Of a DNA stretch of 64,000 bases, positions 11,657 through 25,584 are shown piece by piece. The stretch lies in NCBI RefSeq assembly GCF_037975245.1, contig NC_092577.1, forward strand, positions 11,040,013-11,104,012, given 5' to 3'. The notes beneath the pieces are model-generated. The model made no database searches and was not told the DNA's origin. It saw nothing but the letters and a program-made list of their open reading frames with translations. Every line of letters begins with the position of its first letter. Position 1 is the stretch's first letter. The stretch comes from Apostichopus japonicus (taxonomy: Eukaryota > Echinodermata > Holothuroidea > Aspidochirotida > Stichopodidae). The translations under genes were made by a program, and so were the position numbers.

Positions 11657-14600
11657 TATCCCAGTGCTAAATAAAATACAGTACATTCTATTGACATGGA
11701 TACTATTCAAGTGATAATTAATTGTCGAAATTATTCTAAAACTACAGTATACTCAAGACATGATTTATAAGCAGAAATACTAAAGTTACAGTGTATTTGG
11801 TTATTAGAACTAGTTTGGTAAACTGCACTAGCACCAACAGTTATTACTGGAACTACAATGCATTGTAGATGTCCGGATATCACTAGTGTTCGTGTCACAC
11901 ATTGTAAATGAATATACCACTAGTGTTCGTTTTACACATTAGTGGGACTAATTAGGATTATGTCTATGTATATTTTCAAGTTTATACGGGTATATAATTC
12001 AATTTAATTCGCGAATATAATCGAATTTCCACACAGTGATAATTAAGATATGCGCCATACCATTTGTGGGTCGCCATTACCCTTTATAGACGGCAAAACC
12101 ATTAATTATCAATTAGAAATTCAAATGTGCTAATTAACTTCGTATTTACCCAATCAAAGGTGGTGTATGGGTCTATCGTGAATCAGGTGATCAGCGATAT
12201 CCCGAAGCGGCGTCATCCTATGACAGTTTGAAGATTAATACCAGTAGAACGTTTTTCGGATTTACTGACTTCCCTTGCCCAGACGATTGGACAGCATTTG
12301 TTTCACATCAAAAGTGTCTGGCGTATATGCAGGTATTAAGCATGCACATTGCTTCACCACCACCCCACCCCACCCCAACCCCTACAATGCATGCGACGTC
12401 CGACGTGTTGGTTGCAGGTATATAGGTGTGGAGTACATCGTGTGTGTATGTGTAAATGCGTCCTGGTGTTTGTGTCAATTTTAGGACAGTGTTGGTGAGA
12501 TGAACGTGGATTTATTGCCCACGGATTTATATGGAAATTGCATTTAGCTCTTCTTCTTCTTTACTAATGTAATCCTTCTTATTATGAAAGTTAGAGACAT
12601 TTCTTCGAATAATAAATGAAAAAAAAATGTTGTTGGATTCGATAACACTCCCAAACAGTTAAAAAAAGGGCTCCCGAAATGACGCCTGAAGGAGGGGGGG
12701 GGGGTTGGTGAAGTAGCACGACATATACTACTAACTTTTTGTTAATTTTGTTAATGTAGAAGAGGGATTGGTGCCGCGGTGATAGTTTCTATCAGAGAGA
12801 TGAAAATGATCATTATAAGGCCGTAGTATTACACACTAATCCTCATAATACCACAATACTCAATATTTCATTTGTGTAAGAGAAAATTTGAAACTGGTGT
12901 AAAATCGTCCCGGAACATTTTAACCCAATAATGTCCAACATAACCACGGAATTAACGTCAGCCATACGCGATGCATGATGTGTCTTTACTTCCAGGGATA
13001 GAGGGGCTAATTGGGTACGTATTCGTAGTGTGAAATCTCAGTATCGGGAGAAGCCCGCAGAGGCTTATGGATTACAACTCACATGTCGGATGGCTTTCAA
13101 TTCAACAAAGTAACTCAAATTTGGAATCTTTTCAATTTAGTGAGTCACTTCAGAGCGGGAAAATCGTTGGACGCTCTTGGAAGAAACACCCACCTTACTA
13201 TGCCCCGGCCGGGTATCGAACCCGGAACCTCCCGACCGATAAACCTTATTGCTTCAAAGGCTACTGCCGTTATCCACTTGGCCACAAAACCATATAAAAT
13301 ATTGCCCACCACCCCAACATCCTGCTGCATGCTGGAAAGCATGGAACTCCACAAGAGCAGAAATGTTTTGTATTTATTTTGCCATTGCATTCAGTTCATC
13401 ACGCAGTTCAGACAATTCATGTTTCAAAGAACTTGTATGAGTAGTATGTTTATCCTTTTTCTTTAGGATATGAACTGTTCATACTGTCAGCGCGAGTGCT
13501 TTTTAAGGCATGCTATGAGAGGACAGTATTGAGTGGCATTAGAATAAGAATCAGATAAAATTAGGAACTGTTTATACTGTCAGTACCAGTGCTTTAAAGC
13601 ATGATATGAGGGGACAGTATAGAGTGGTAATAGCGTTAGAATCAGTTACTGGTTAGAAACTGTTCATACTGTCAGTACGGGTGCTTAGAAGCATATATAA
13701 TAGTGCAATATAAAGTGGTATTATCACTGGAAGGTTGTCCCAACTTGCTGCTCTCCATATCCTTCTCCTATTTTTCTTTTAAAATTTTGCAATTTTTTTC
13801 TTCAAATTGTATAAAATGCAGAATTGCGATGCTTGTTTTCTTTCACTGCGACTAGATCACTTCTTATCCAAACAGTGACGATTGTTCAGAACTACATGAC
13901 ATAATATGCAGGTGATATTCTCACTTTTTGATTTCCAATTTGAACCATATGCAGGATTACGCTAAGACTTTTGACTTGGAAAGATACATTAAGTTCAATT
14001 CAGAGGTGACACACCTGTCACCAAGCGATGATTACGAAACGACTGGTCAATGGAAACTACGGTATCGGTCATCGAGTGGAGTGCAGGAAGACGTTTTTGA
14101 CGCGGTTATGATATGTTCTGGACAATACACTCACGCAAACTTACCCATGTATCCCGGACAGGAAATTTATAGAGGGAATGCATGTACTGGAAGTGCCTAC
14201 CGGAACAATAAAGAATACGCTGATAAAACAGTACTTGTTGTAGGTAAATATTTAAATTTAGAATGATGATGACGAAATCAGTTTTCAATTTATATAATAG
14301 AATATCGCATATTATAGATTAAAATTAACTGATCAGCAATTTACCTAGTCAAGACAATTTTCAATTTCTTGTGATTTTTAGTGTCAAACTATCTTCATTT
14401 CTAAGAAAATCCGTTGGGGACGAATCAGTTCTCTTTAGGATTGCATTTCACTCTTACCACTTTAACCTGTAGGTACGTTCGTAAACTTTCACTCTTAATT
14501 CAAGAATCAAGAGGACTCATTCTTTAAGAGAATGATAATGCTGGACACGATCACAGAACAAAGATCTTTCAATACAGCCGATTCTCACAGCTGGTACAGC

Positions 14601-17600
14601 AACTACTGCTCATGTCCCACAACCGTGAATCATCAATTACTACTTTGTGTTCGTAACATGTGTAACAGGAAATGAACAGTAGTTCCTGTACCAGCTATGA
14701 GTATCGGGTGTTCAGTTTGCACGAGGTCACTGGCTCGTCAATATGGCATGGTTCTTGATATAATAAATAACGTTTTGTTCCTAGTCCCTAACTTATACAT
14801 AAGTATAATTCATAACGGTATTATCATGTTGTACTTGTTGGGGTTTTAAGTGCCTCGTGAGCCATTCCAGTTTAAAATATTACACTGATCGTTACCAAAA
14901 CCTGTTATCGGTTTTTCTGGTAAGGTATCAGGTTTGGATTGAACTGAAAGAGCACTAGCTTGACTATGGTTTTCTTTCTGTTTTTCTTTCTTAGGAGGTG
15001 GAGTTTCTGGTGGAGATATAGCCATTGATATCAGCAACGTATCTAAGCAGGTAAGTACCGAAAACTCACTGCACATTACATTAAAGGATTAAGCTTGATA
15101 TCTTGTAGGCCGCTCAGACTACAAACCAATGCTATCAATCAATCAATCAGTGCTATTTCTATCAATGAATGGTATTTTCGTTCTTTTTTAATTTATTTAG
15201 ATGAGGGGGATTTAGATGTAGCTTTCAGAAACCAGCGTCTCATCAATAAAAATGGCTGGACTACTTACTCTAACATACAGACCAGTATATGAACTCCTTA
15301 GAATTAACCAAGAGAAACACTATCCTCAAAAGGAAAATATGCTCATTGGCAAGACAATTTCATTATGAAAGACAGACATTGTACCATTCTCAAGGGGTTG
15401 GATGTGATCCACTGGTGGTCACAGTGTACCACATGTATTCAAACATGCTTGGCCGGGTTACTAGAGTCTTAAACAGTTTGATCTATGTTTCATATTAAGG
15501 CCTGTACTAAAAATTGAAAATCATCATCGATTTGCAAATGCAGGCATTTGTTTATCGATGTTTAGTCATGTGGCGTATCTAAAGTATGTAAATTAAAGTT
15601 TACTCATTTAATAGTTATTATGTATTCGCATCCCATATGTTAAAATATCTAGCGAAAGGACACGTATGAGCTAAAATTTCATATATATAATCTAATTTAT
15701 TGCGACCCTCAAAGCATAATACCCGCTCGAGAAAAAACATTTGTAATACTTACATGAATGAATCACAATTATGCGTTTGATCCAAATGGCTCAGCAATCA
15801 TTTTTATCCTTTGACTCTTTGATAGACATACATGAGCAGTCGTCACGGGTTTGATATGTACGCATTACTAGCTACCAATGGGTGGCCCTCTGACGTCAGC
15901 TACGGTTGTAGATATCAACAGTATCTGCCGCCATCATTAATCTCTTGGTTACGAAAACGGCGGGATGGGAACAGATTTCCTCTACATGAGATGGGGTTTC
16001 GAGATTGTTCATCTGATGGGAAATTACCGACAAGTGTTATTGCAAACGACAATTTTGTCAATCAAGCATTATGCGGAAGAATATTACCGAAACCAGCAGT
16101 GAAAGGGTTCTCGGAACATGGCGTGTCATTCATTGATGACAGCTCGATTTCTGATCTGGATGCTGTAGTATTTTGTACAGGTTACAAGATGGAGTTCCCC
16201 TATCTCACTGATAACAGTCCAATATGTGAGTCAATTAACATTAATAATTAATTGGTAAATATAGTCGCCAAATTATTCGGGAATACACCAAATTTATACT
16301 AAAGGCAATTCAAGGCAGTTATACGCAAAGTCACTGTATAAGTTGAAATTTAAATGGATGATCAAAAACAATAACCGTACCGTTCATGAGGACGTTACTA
16401 AATATTTGCAACATAAGAGGAAAAGGTACGCAGTCATCAGGTGAAATTACAGAGATAAATTATACTTACTGCACTAAACGTATTGTACAGTTGCTATAGG
16501 AAAGTTAATTTAAGCCGAGGGGAACGGCTGGGAACCGGCAGTTGGAAAGAGTCTCAACATCTCATGAGCAGTGACAAATGCGACTTTAAGTAAAGGAAGC
16601 TAGTAACCACAATATTATGTCTTGACAATACAAATCATCTGTGTATTTTGTTGCAGAAGTTCCAGTATTTGAATGTTTCTCAGCAAATGTGATTTTTTTT
16701 TTATTTTCAATTTTTTAGCTATCTTTCTAAAGGGAATAATATTTTTCTTTTCAAATAAATAAGAACCTTTTTAACTAAAAGTCAATATGTAAAGGGTTAC
16801 TTACAAGTAACAAGATAGGAGACAATTTACATATCTCAAAAAGACTTTTTGAGGGGTGTTAGTAAACTGGTATAGGTGATTTCCATCCTGTGCTTACGGC
16901 TCTGCCGCTCCACCCTCCCCCGGAAATTTGGCATACGGTTTTGCAAATGAAACAAAGAAAAACGATTAACGTTTAAGACCTCTGAAGAGATGGCGTGTTC
17001 CATAGAACATTTCTTGTAAACGTTGTAAACGTTGTCAATAGAAGCTACCAACTAACTTTATACTCGCGGATCTCTTAGAATGAGAAGTATGCTATAAGTG
17101 GAGAATATTACCTGGCCTGCTTACAAATGTGAGAAAACAAAACCAAAATGATATAAAGAAATCCTTTGCAATTCGCATTCTGTTCATCCTTAATATTTCT
17201 CTCCGATCCTTTTTTCCGTAGTCTCCAAAGCAGGACTAGATCTATACAAACTCATCTTTCCTGCTACTTTGAAACACAAGACTCTAGCTTGCATTGGTTT
17301 CTTCAAGAACGTGTCATCCGGCTCACCAGTATCCGTACAAGATATGCAAACACGGTGGACTGTACAGGTCTGGAAAGGAAACTGTTTGCTGCCCCCTAAA
17401 GAAGAAATGATTGAAGCAGTAGCGCGGCGAAGAAAAGAAGAGCATGCGCTGTACGGGAGAGACGTCCTAATGGTATGAAATTGCTGCTTTATTCTCTTGT
17501 ACATGAATATGCATTCGTGTCATGCATAAGTCTCATTTGTGTTCTATAACACAACCATGCTTTCAAGGAAAGTTTAGGAAGTTGATGTAAGGTGGATTGT

Positions 17601-18197
17601 ATCCCAGGAGATCGTAAAACAGCTACGAACAGGCACATCGCCTACAAGGTCAGCCTTAGCAGGACAAATTGAAGATGCTTTATAGATAGAAATCAGAATT
17701 TTAGAAACTGCATGGGTCCTACCATCTTTGGTCAATATGACGCGCGCACCAAAGAAAAATATAATAATATTGCGATATTCCAATCATTGCGGTATAATAT
17801 CCCGTCAACCATTTTATTCTTGCTCACGCATATCAATTTATATGTTCATACAATTTCATTCATTTTACAGATACAAGCAATTGGATACAATGATGCCTTG
17901 GCACGAGACATGGGATGCTATCCTTCCCTTGTCTCCCTACTCATCTCTGATCCTCGTTTAGCTCTTCATATGCTCTTCAGCCCCGTTGTCCCGGCAACCT
18001 ACAGACTCGTCGGACCACACAGCTGGGAAGGCGCTCGTGACGTGATTTTAAATTCGTGGAACACTGCCTTCCTAGGAACGTGTTCGCTCGTCTTAAATAA
18101 AGAACGTTCAACTTTACCTTTGTGTACGCCTAAAATATATATTGTACTGCTTACACTAATGATACTGTTTTTGAGCTACGGTTTAGCACAAGGTTAA
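11358..18197 (+). CDS. Flavin-containing monooxygenase, seven coding exons
   Basis: Exons: 11358-11475, 12160-12332, 13955-14243, 14995-15050, 15826-16225, 17222-17472, 17871-18197. All introns start GT and end AG, and the phases join to give 537 residues, a normal FMO length. The FAD site is GSGPSG (residues 11-16), the NADPH site GGGVSG (194-199), and FCTGY is at 328-332. The last 20 residues are hydrophobic, fitting an ER membrane tail anchor. By family, the enzyme uses NADPH and oxygen to oxygenate soft nitrogen or sulfur atoms of xenobiotics or metabolites. The usual F-x-G-x3-H-x3-Y signature is [11 protein letters not shown] (169-179): Tyr replaces Phe and Thr175 replaces His. The ATG at 11358 is chosen because it precedes the FAD fold by the usual short distance; an upstream in-frame ATG at 11283 exists. 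Confidence 0.93.
11587..11658. repeat. (TA)n microsatellite in FMO intron 1
   Basis: An almost pure TA run with one TG interruption near 11638. Confidence 0.95.
13201..13291 (-). mobile_element. tRNA-like (Ser/Leu type) sequence in FMO intron 2
   Basis: Read on the minus strand there is an A-box TGGCCAAGTGG, a long variable part and a T-arm-like CCGGGTTCGATACCCGG. The ends do not form a proper acceptor stem, so I take it as the head of a tRNA-derived SINE or a tRNA pseudogene. Confidence 0.6.
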
Positions 18198-18288
18198 CTG
18201 ACACTTTGTAATACTTTAAATATGTTTAATACTACAGACATTGTTTGCATTAGTTATAAGCTAAAAGTATAATATATGGTTTTATCAA

Positions 18289-18294
18289 AATAAA
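18289..18294 (+). terminator. Candidate FMO polyadenylation signal
   Basis: AATAAA lies 92 bases after the FMO stop codon, the first such hexamer downstream. Confidence 0.6.
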
Positions 18295-18299
18295 GCAAA

Positions 18300-21200
18300 C
18301 CTGTTATCAAACTGCTCGTCCACTAATGAGCCGTGTAAGAGAATGTGTAAAAGTTAGAGGTCCTGACGTTTCGATCCTAGCAGGATCTTCTTTAGAAGCT
18401 GACATGATATGGTTTTATGGTAGATTCATGCGCATGGGTATTTCATGTTCTATGATTTATAACAGTTAAACCATCCACGGTGCAGTCATCTAAACGTTGG
18501 TTATGTATGAAGAAAGTGGAATTTGAAAATAAATTAATACCCTTTCAATTGACAGAAATACTTCATGTATACATGTCAAATATATGTGTGTGTATCATTA
18601 TATACTTACCATACTTATATACTTATATTGGTCAATTGTCGTAGTACAGTAGGACCAATCTGTGTGCTTACAATATCTTGGTGATATCGGTTAAATAGCC
18701 ATATTGTCTATATTGAAGACACGGTTAAGTATTCTTGGATGAACAAGTGCTTTAGCTCCAGAGCGATAGGTGGATTGCAACTGTAATGGTTGGATTACTT
18801 ACCCTGTTTGTCAAATACTGTTTACTCGAGTGGATTAAATGCCAAAGTTGAAGCAAATTTACTTTTTAATTTTCATTGAAATATTTGGGACTTCAGGTAC
18901 CTTGAATACTTTTCTAGTTAGACAGCATGGTATATGCTATAACTTAATACTAATTAAAAGGTCTTACCCCTGACATACCCGCCGTTCCAAATAGTCCTGA
19001 TACTTCAAAATCACCAAAATTACTTCCAACTTTGAACTTATTTTGTTTAACGCTTTTAGCATGCTTTGGTTGTTACCGACAACTTGCATTGCCTGTACAT
19101 GTACTGTGAAAATATATTTAAATATACAAACACCTTTGTTTTGATGATGGTCTTAACCCAGTTGCGGTAGAAAAAGGTGGTTCCATTAATGTTCAATAAT
19201 AATATGTGACACTCTTAAAGCCTTACAGCGTTGATAACATAGAGCGCCGATACTGCTGACTGTACTATGGGTAGTTTCTGTATTCTTTGTTAAGATGAAA
19301 ACTGATATAGAGTCGACATGATTATGATAAGACGTGGATATGAAAAGCAACCTGATACTTCATTCGGATCATAAGTTCGAGTTGAATAAAAAGTCATGTT
19401 ACAAGCAAATATGCCGCTAGTTGAAATGTACTGATTCAGATGTGCTGGTATGAGAATGAACCTAATTTGATTTGCTATCAATTCGAATGCATCTGAAAAT
19501 GAATGTTTAAAATATGTCAATCGATTAACAAGTGTGAGTTAAACAGAACCAATTTTTTTCTCAAATATAGTGTTAGATTTGAAATATAACGCTGTAAGAC
19601 TTTTGAAAGACATTACTGACAGAGACAATGTTGTTTTCACGAGTTCTAAATTTGATGGAGTACAGAAATTTAACAAAACTTGACAAATAAAACTTGCAAG
19701 CTCTCTTATCCTCCCACGTCGTTAATCAAACAGTCTAGAAACACTATGTTACGTTGTATATTATCCCATGTAAAGATCTCCCTATGTTATTCTGTATAAT
19801 AAAGATAAATAACACATGCCTATATGTACACAGAAGTATAACTTACATTTCTACCTGCAGAAAGAATTTAATGGGATCCGAGCTGGTATCAAAATTTTCT
19901 GATGAACAGATGGGTTTAAAGTTTAAATGTTACCTCTCATGGGCAACTTTTAAGCTGTTATTTGTTATTTACCTAACCCTGTGTTTGTATACATCAGTTT
20001 TGCTCGACAGATATAATAGCCTGTTTAAATTTTGCGTGTCGGGCTGGAATGAGAACGGCTTAAGAAGCCGCGCATTGATAACGTTCTTGGAGTAATCCAA
20101 AGCGTTTAACAGTACAGGATAAACACAATTCGGATTTTGTTTTATTGTAACAGAATTTGAGCGACGGAATATTTTGGCTTATTCTTTCATAAAAACATAA
20201 AACAAATTTGTAATAAACAAAACAAAATGTAATTACTAAAAAGAGATCAACTTGACAGGAATTCCCATACGTAAGAGAGATCCTGTCACATGACCACATC
20301 GATTAATCTTATCGTAATGTACAGTACAATCGATGCATACGATAGCTAACGCCGATCGTTGTTTCAGCATGTTTTTGTAATCGAAGATGGCCACTTGTCC
20401 AAGGCTTTCGTCCAGCTCAGGCCCGAACAGGATAGTACATACGTTTATTTGAAGTGTCGGACTAAGAGTTGCAAGTAAATCAACAGAAACGATCAGTCGT
20501 AGCAATGCCAGTTTTCATAACTTGCTTCCTTTACCAATATGACACAATTGTATAGGGATATTTTTGCTTCAATACTGGCGGCAAATGTTAATGAAACAGT
20601 CACTGAGGTGAGCCTACAGTGACGAAAGAAGTCCGTTTGGTGAATATTTTTCTAATATTAAAAACCAATCACTGTGAAATTTTTTTATTCCATAATCCAT
20701 TGCGTCTTACTTAGTAAATACCAGAAACTGGAGATGACTTAGATAATTGGCTTAGAACTTTAGATAATTTGATAATAAATGGTTTAAATAATTTATGAAC
20801 ACAATTCGAGTTATCATTCACAAATGCAACATCCAAACGTTTTATTTTGATAAAATGATGGGAACATAAAGATGATTCTCTACTAGCATTACTGCGAACA
20901 CTCGCAACTCATTGCGTAGGCATTTCTCTGGATGAGAGCTTATGTTCACAGATTTGAGCTGTGTATTACTGCTAACTTGAATCCACGTATAGTTGAATGA
21001 GTCACACCAATGACGCGTTAATTGTTAGCAGGCGATCACACCAAATATTTAAAAATACAGATATGGGTAGTTAATAACTACATGCTGGTTGATTACAATG
21101 TTGGCTCCATGCTTGAATTTGGTCATACTCGTCAATTTTTTTTCCATGCGTTGAGAATTTATCCAAACAGTCTTCATTGAATAAATAAGTGCAATAAGCA

Positions 21201-22060
21201 ATTTTGACAAGAACAGAACAGTATCCTTGACTAAATGTGATTTAAGTTCTCTGAGTAAGAGAACGACATCACACGTAAGTGTAATGAGCACAAAAATCGT
21301 TACTCTAATACGGTTAAGGTTACAGAATTTGAAAGTTTGTCTGTAACTTAAAGGAAATTGAAAAGAATTAGCAACAAATTTGAGTAAGAAACATTATACA
21401 TACGTGAATGTTCGTATAACACATTATACAAACTTATACAGCTTCCTCTCAGTGCACATTTCCTCGTACACTTATATAGCTGTTTGTTTCACATTCATGT
21501 ACAGTGATTGCCTTGTCGATCGAACATTACAGACATAGTTACTTTAGTGTGAGGTTTCAAAGTGGTTGCAGCATTTAAAAACCATCTTTGGTCGTAAAAA
21601 GTTATTGGCACAATGCAAATAAAAACTGTATTAATTAAAAATAACACAGATTTGTTAGGATGATCTCTGCGAACAAATGGTACTAACGTATACACGTATA
21701 TATGCGTATTGTATTTGAAAGTTTGAACACTATAGAAAAGTGCAAAAATCAATTAATTCATCAATAAATACAATATAAGAGTGTTATGAGGTTAACATAA
21801 ACCACCTATGGGAGTGCTCCCAACCGTTAAAGATCAAATGTGGGACTGGCAGTTAGAGACAAATCCCTATCATCTGTGAAATACTTATGAAATCGACTCG
21901 AAAGAACCAGATATATTAAAAGGGGGAAAAACCTCCTTCCTTGTGAAACTTACATGCTCATGTTATAATTAGTATTAAAATACATTCTAGTGTACATAGT
22001 GTACATTCTAGTGTTCGATAGGTACCTATATTGAGGAATTTCATTAAAGCTATCATGATT
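18300..22060. other. Gene-free region
   Basis: AT-rich DNA between the FMO and the minus-strand TRIM copy. Frames at 19754-20095 (+) and 20236-20505 (-) are the longest, but show no recognisable domain or supporting splice structure. A short hairpin sequence at 18361-18402 is discussed in the findings. Confidence 0.5.
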
Positions 22061-22063
22061 GCA

Positions 22064-23617
22064 CTACAAGATCGTAAGTATATAACTTCCCCGACACACA
22101 TATGTCGCTAATATAAGCTTTTCCACCCCATTCACTGATGATATGGTCATACAACAACAGTGACCGTCTACAGGGAATGTAGTCAGTAGTTGTCTGCCAT
22201 AATGACTGTACCGTACGACGACACGATTCTCATGACCAGCGATGTTTGCTCTCCATAATATGTAAACGAAGTCTTTCGTATCTGTACACACATTGAGAAG
22301 TCTACATGCATCGCTAATATCAGGTTTCGTGAATTCACACATCACCACACTCCCTGATCCCTCAATGGTAATTGCATATGCTCTCTTACCATCGTAGTCA
22401 CAGACCAGAAGACTACCTCTATATACAGTGATATCATGCAAACCACGAATTACAGATGGGAGTGATATGGTGTAACTGTAAATCAATCGATCATCATAGA
22501 TATACACCTCTCTGCTGTCTGTACCAACAATCATGTGATTGTTAACAGGATTCTTGGTCAAACCTCTTGACCTGCCGATGTGTAAACCTGCGATTGGTGA
22601 TGTCATTGAAGTCCTTCTTGTTGTATGAACAATCGCGGACATCATATAAACCGACTTCATGAGGCTAGCAAGCTGTTACAACTATCATCATCGCTGTACG
22701 CAATGCCATTAATCCACCAACTTTCAATTTTGATTCCCTGAACATCCACAACAGCAACGCTTCTTGTATCATCGGTAGCAAAATCAGAAAAAGATTCTAG
22801 ATGTAGAAATTCCTTTTCCATGTCTTCTTTAAGAGGTGCACAGGCTGCTGTAATATCAGGGATACAATGAACGTATGTTTACTCGTCTTTAGAAGCGAGA
22901 ATACATGAAGTCATTGCTTTGAAGTTCTCGTGCCGTTAAATAATCTGGTCACAATAATCTGATATTCTTTTTATTTCATCTTCATTATAATTAACATTTA
23001 AATTTGAGAGTTCTTTGTAAGTACTCTCTCATTTTCGTCGCACTTTTTAATAAACTCTTCGGTTTCGTCGTCAAATGTTCTTTTAGCTGTATCTTTGACA
23101 CGATCATATTCTCTCTTACTTGGCTCGTTTCTTTTTCCAACTTAACATTTCCTGTCAATGTTTGGCTTTTTGGTCTGTTGTCTATGATATTCATGTTCTT
23201 TGTGATTACCGTGTCTACAAATAAAGCAAATTGGTAGATTTCTATAAGAAATACAACATAAGGTTGTGGCGGGGGCATTGTGACAAAGATCAGACACAAA
23301 TTCTCTACATGTAAAACAAAACGTTGAAATTGTGTATCCTTTGTGTAGCTCACATGTCTTCATTTTCGCATAACTTTTTGCAATTGTAAAAACCCAAGAA
23401 TACATCAGTTTGGGAAAGCTTCAAAACTTTATTTTCTGATACGTTGCAATCTCTTTTACATAACGGACAATGACGTGTTTTTACCACCAATGGTTTGAAT
23501 GACTTTTTTAAAGCATTCCTTATTATCGATGAAGAACTGTACTCATTAAATTAATCCAAGCATACAGAGCACGACAAGAAGTTCTTTCAAGTCCTTAAGT
23601 GGCGCAGATGAGGCCAT
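22064..23617 (-). pseudogene. Broken TRIM-like gene copy (TRIM-C)
   Basis: Read on the minus strand from an ATG at 23617, the first residues (MASSAPLKDL) match the TRIM-D start. The RING then frameshifts at the LCMLG stretch and meets a stop. At 23405-23142 a fused B-box region is readable (CELHKG...CFTCREF and then PICFICRHGNHKEHEYH), so B-box 1 and the linker are mostly deleted. The coiled coil is fragmentary. The C-terminal domain is open at 22660-22064 (VYRGSLLVCDY, YILWRA, GRQLLTT). The order of parts is that of TRIM-B and TRIM-D, with several frameshifts. A truncated C-terminal product could be translated, but there is no evidence for it. Confidence 0.9.
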
Positions 23618-23774
23618 TGTGGTGGTAGATGAGTTTGTTTCTTTTGTTCTAGAATTTATTTATATTTTGGTAAGCAACTGCTGCGGATATTATTTATGCA
23701 CTACGTCACAGCATTGTAAGTAGGCGAAACAGTTAGTAAGTGAACAGTGAAAAAAATCCAGTCAGGATTCAAGC

Positions 23775-23945
23775 CCGGGTATCCCGCGTGATATGCAGAC
23801 ATCCTACTTAAGAAGGCTTTGGACGCTTATTGTGTGCCCAGCGGTATGAAACCGGTAAAGAACGTTGAAATCCCACTGTAGGCATTCGTGTCACAGACTT
23901 AAGTCCGTACCACTCGACCGCAGTGATTCTACTGGTGTTATTGGC
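23775..23945 (-). mobile_element. tRNA-derived repeat, minus strand
   Basis: On the minus strand the A-box-like GCGGTCGAGTGG is followed by ACGGACTTAAGTC. About 120 bp further is a B-box-like CGGGCTTGAATCC. The A-box end recurs at 32836-32900, so it is a dispersed family. Confidence 0.5.
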
Positions 23946-24207
23946 TTTGTATAACTGTACATATGTTATAATTGTACATAATGTGCCTGTTTGCTTTTAA
24001 ATCTGACAATATACACATAATTAACACTTTTTATACGCAATATTCTCACAATACACAGACAAATTTGAATTAGTTATAATTGCTATAACTTTGTAGTGAT
24101 CATCACCCTTTTGCATAATGGACTTGCCCACATCCTTGCGTAATCAGCGGTACTCTTCTCGCTATGCATCTTCCAGCGTGACACCACTTGCATACAAGAT
24201 TTGATGC

Positions 24208-25277
24208 CAGTGGCGGCGGAACCGGGGGGGCTTGGGGGGCTCAGCCCCCCCAATGAAAAAGTTGAGGGGGCAAATGCATGATAAGCCCCCCCAATATTTA
24301 CCAAGGCTCCGAAACGTGCATCTGCCCATTTTTCAATGCATACTTGTCGATCTGTCCGATGCACACGTATACTATATAGGTGTAATAATTTTAGTAGTTT
24401 TGCTGGGGGACCCTCGGCCCGTCCCCTGGCTATAGACCACATTGTCACCCCAACCGCGTCCCAAACGCCCCATGAAAAGTGGAAGCAGTGAGTGTGAGTA
24501 CCAGTAAGAGTAACACAACTTCGTCTTAGGCCAATGACTTGCCTCATTTCAGCCAGTTCTCCAACATCCCCTTACTTAGTGGCGGAGCGTCCATATATAC
24601 AGTCAGGGGGGCGGATGCCCCCCCCCTGACAGACTCAAATGGACTGCTGGAGCCCTTTTCAGCTTTTCACTATACTTTTTACTTATTCGCTATTATTGAC
24701 TATTTTATTGCGCTCTCATATACCTATTGACATTTGTCATATTCTGTTGGTGTAATTTTCCGACAAAATGGCGACGACACCTATTTATTCTCCGTTTATC
24801 TGCAAATTAGCAAGGCCCGGAAAGGGTCATTTCCTGCAATCTAGGGAGTATCTTTACTCAAAATTTTTCTGTGCGCTCCGCGCCAACCTGTGGTGGCGCT
24901 CCGCTTAGATCGTGTCGAAAGCGCCCCTACAGACCATTCTTGCCCCCCCAATACCCCTAGCTCCGCCACTGCCCTTACTACACTCAAAAACGTCTTTGCG
25001 AGTACACTACGAGTATAATAGCTACTCTCGAATATACAAATTACAATGTTTTTACAGATTTTTACGTGCAATCTGAGAAATTGCACACTTGAGACCCATA
25101 TTTTAGGGCTAGGTATTCGCAGCATAAAACACTCGGGAAGTGCCGTTTCCGGCCATCTGGGGGTTTGAAATAACCCAAAATTTTCTTGTATGCTCCGCGC
25201 CAACCAATGGTGGCGCTCCGCTTAGATAGTCTCCACACATTAGCCCCCCCAATAATTTTTCCGTTCCGCCGCGCCTG
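24208..25277 (+). mobile_element. Non-autonomous hAT-like DNA element with 8-bp target duplication
   Basis: The ends are inverted: CAGTGGCGGCGGAACC on the left, CAGGCGCGGCGGAAC when the right end is reversed. The element is flanked by an exact 8-bp duplication TTTGATGC (24200-24207 and 25278-25285). No transposase frame is inside. A second element (24577-24971) is inserted in it. A related copy lies inverted at 40593-41466. Eight-bp duplications and CAG-type ends are typical of the hAT superfamily; assignment by these features only. Confidence 0.85.
24577..24971. mobile_element. hAT-like short element nested in the previous one
   Basis: The ends TAGTGGCGGAGC and, reversed, CAGTGGCGGAGC are flanked by an exact 8-bp duplication CCCTTACT (24569-24576 and 24972-24979). 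It is 395 bp, contains poly-C/poly-G runs and carries the shared hairpin motif near its right end (24860-24911). The related element at 40593 lacks it, so it inserted after those copies separated. Confidence 0.88.
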
Positions 25278-25584
25278 TTTGATGCCGGAGAGATGTATTA
25301 ATCATCAGCCTTTTTAATGACTACATATCAACGCTATATTCAGCAGTAGCTGGAGCGTAATTAGTGGAGATTTTATACAGTCAAGGCATCATTCATCTCT
25401 TCATATTCGAGCCTACATCTCGCAATTATCTATTACAAGTCCGCGACTACGAGCAGTTGTATTCATCGTCGCCGCGAGCTACATAGCCGTTACAGTACTG
25501 TATACGCAGCGGTAGCGAGCAAGTCAGACCCTAGCATATTTACAGTTATTACTACTAGCGAGCAATTATTACGTTTCGGACAAG

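Noticed and set aside
19754-20505. Frames at 19754-20095 (+) and 20236-20505 (-).
   Set aside because: No recognisable family, and no matching splice partners nearby.
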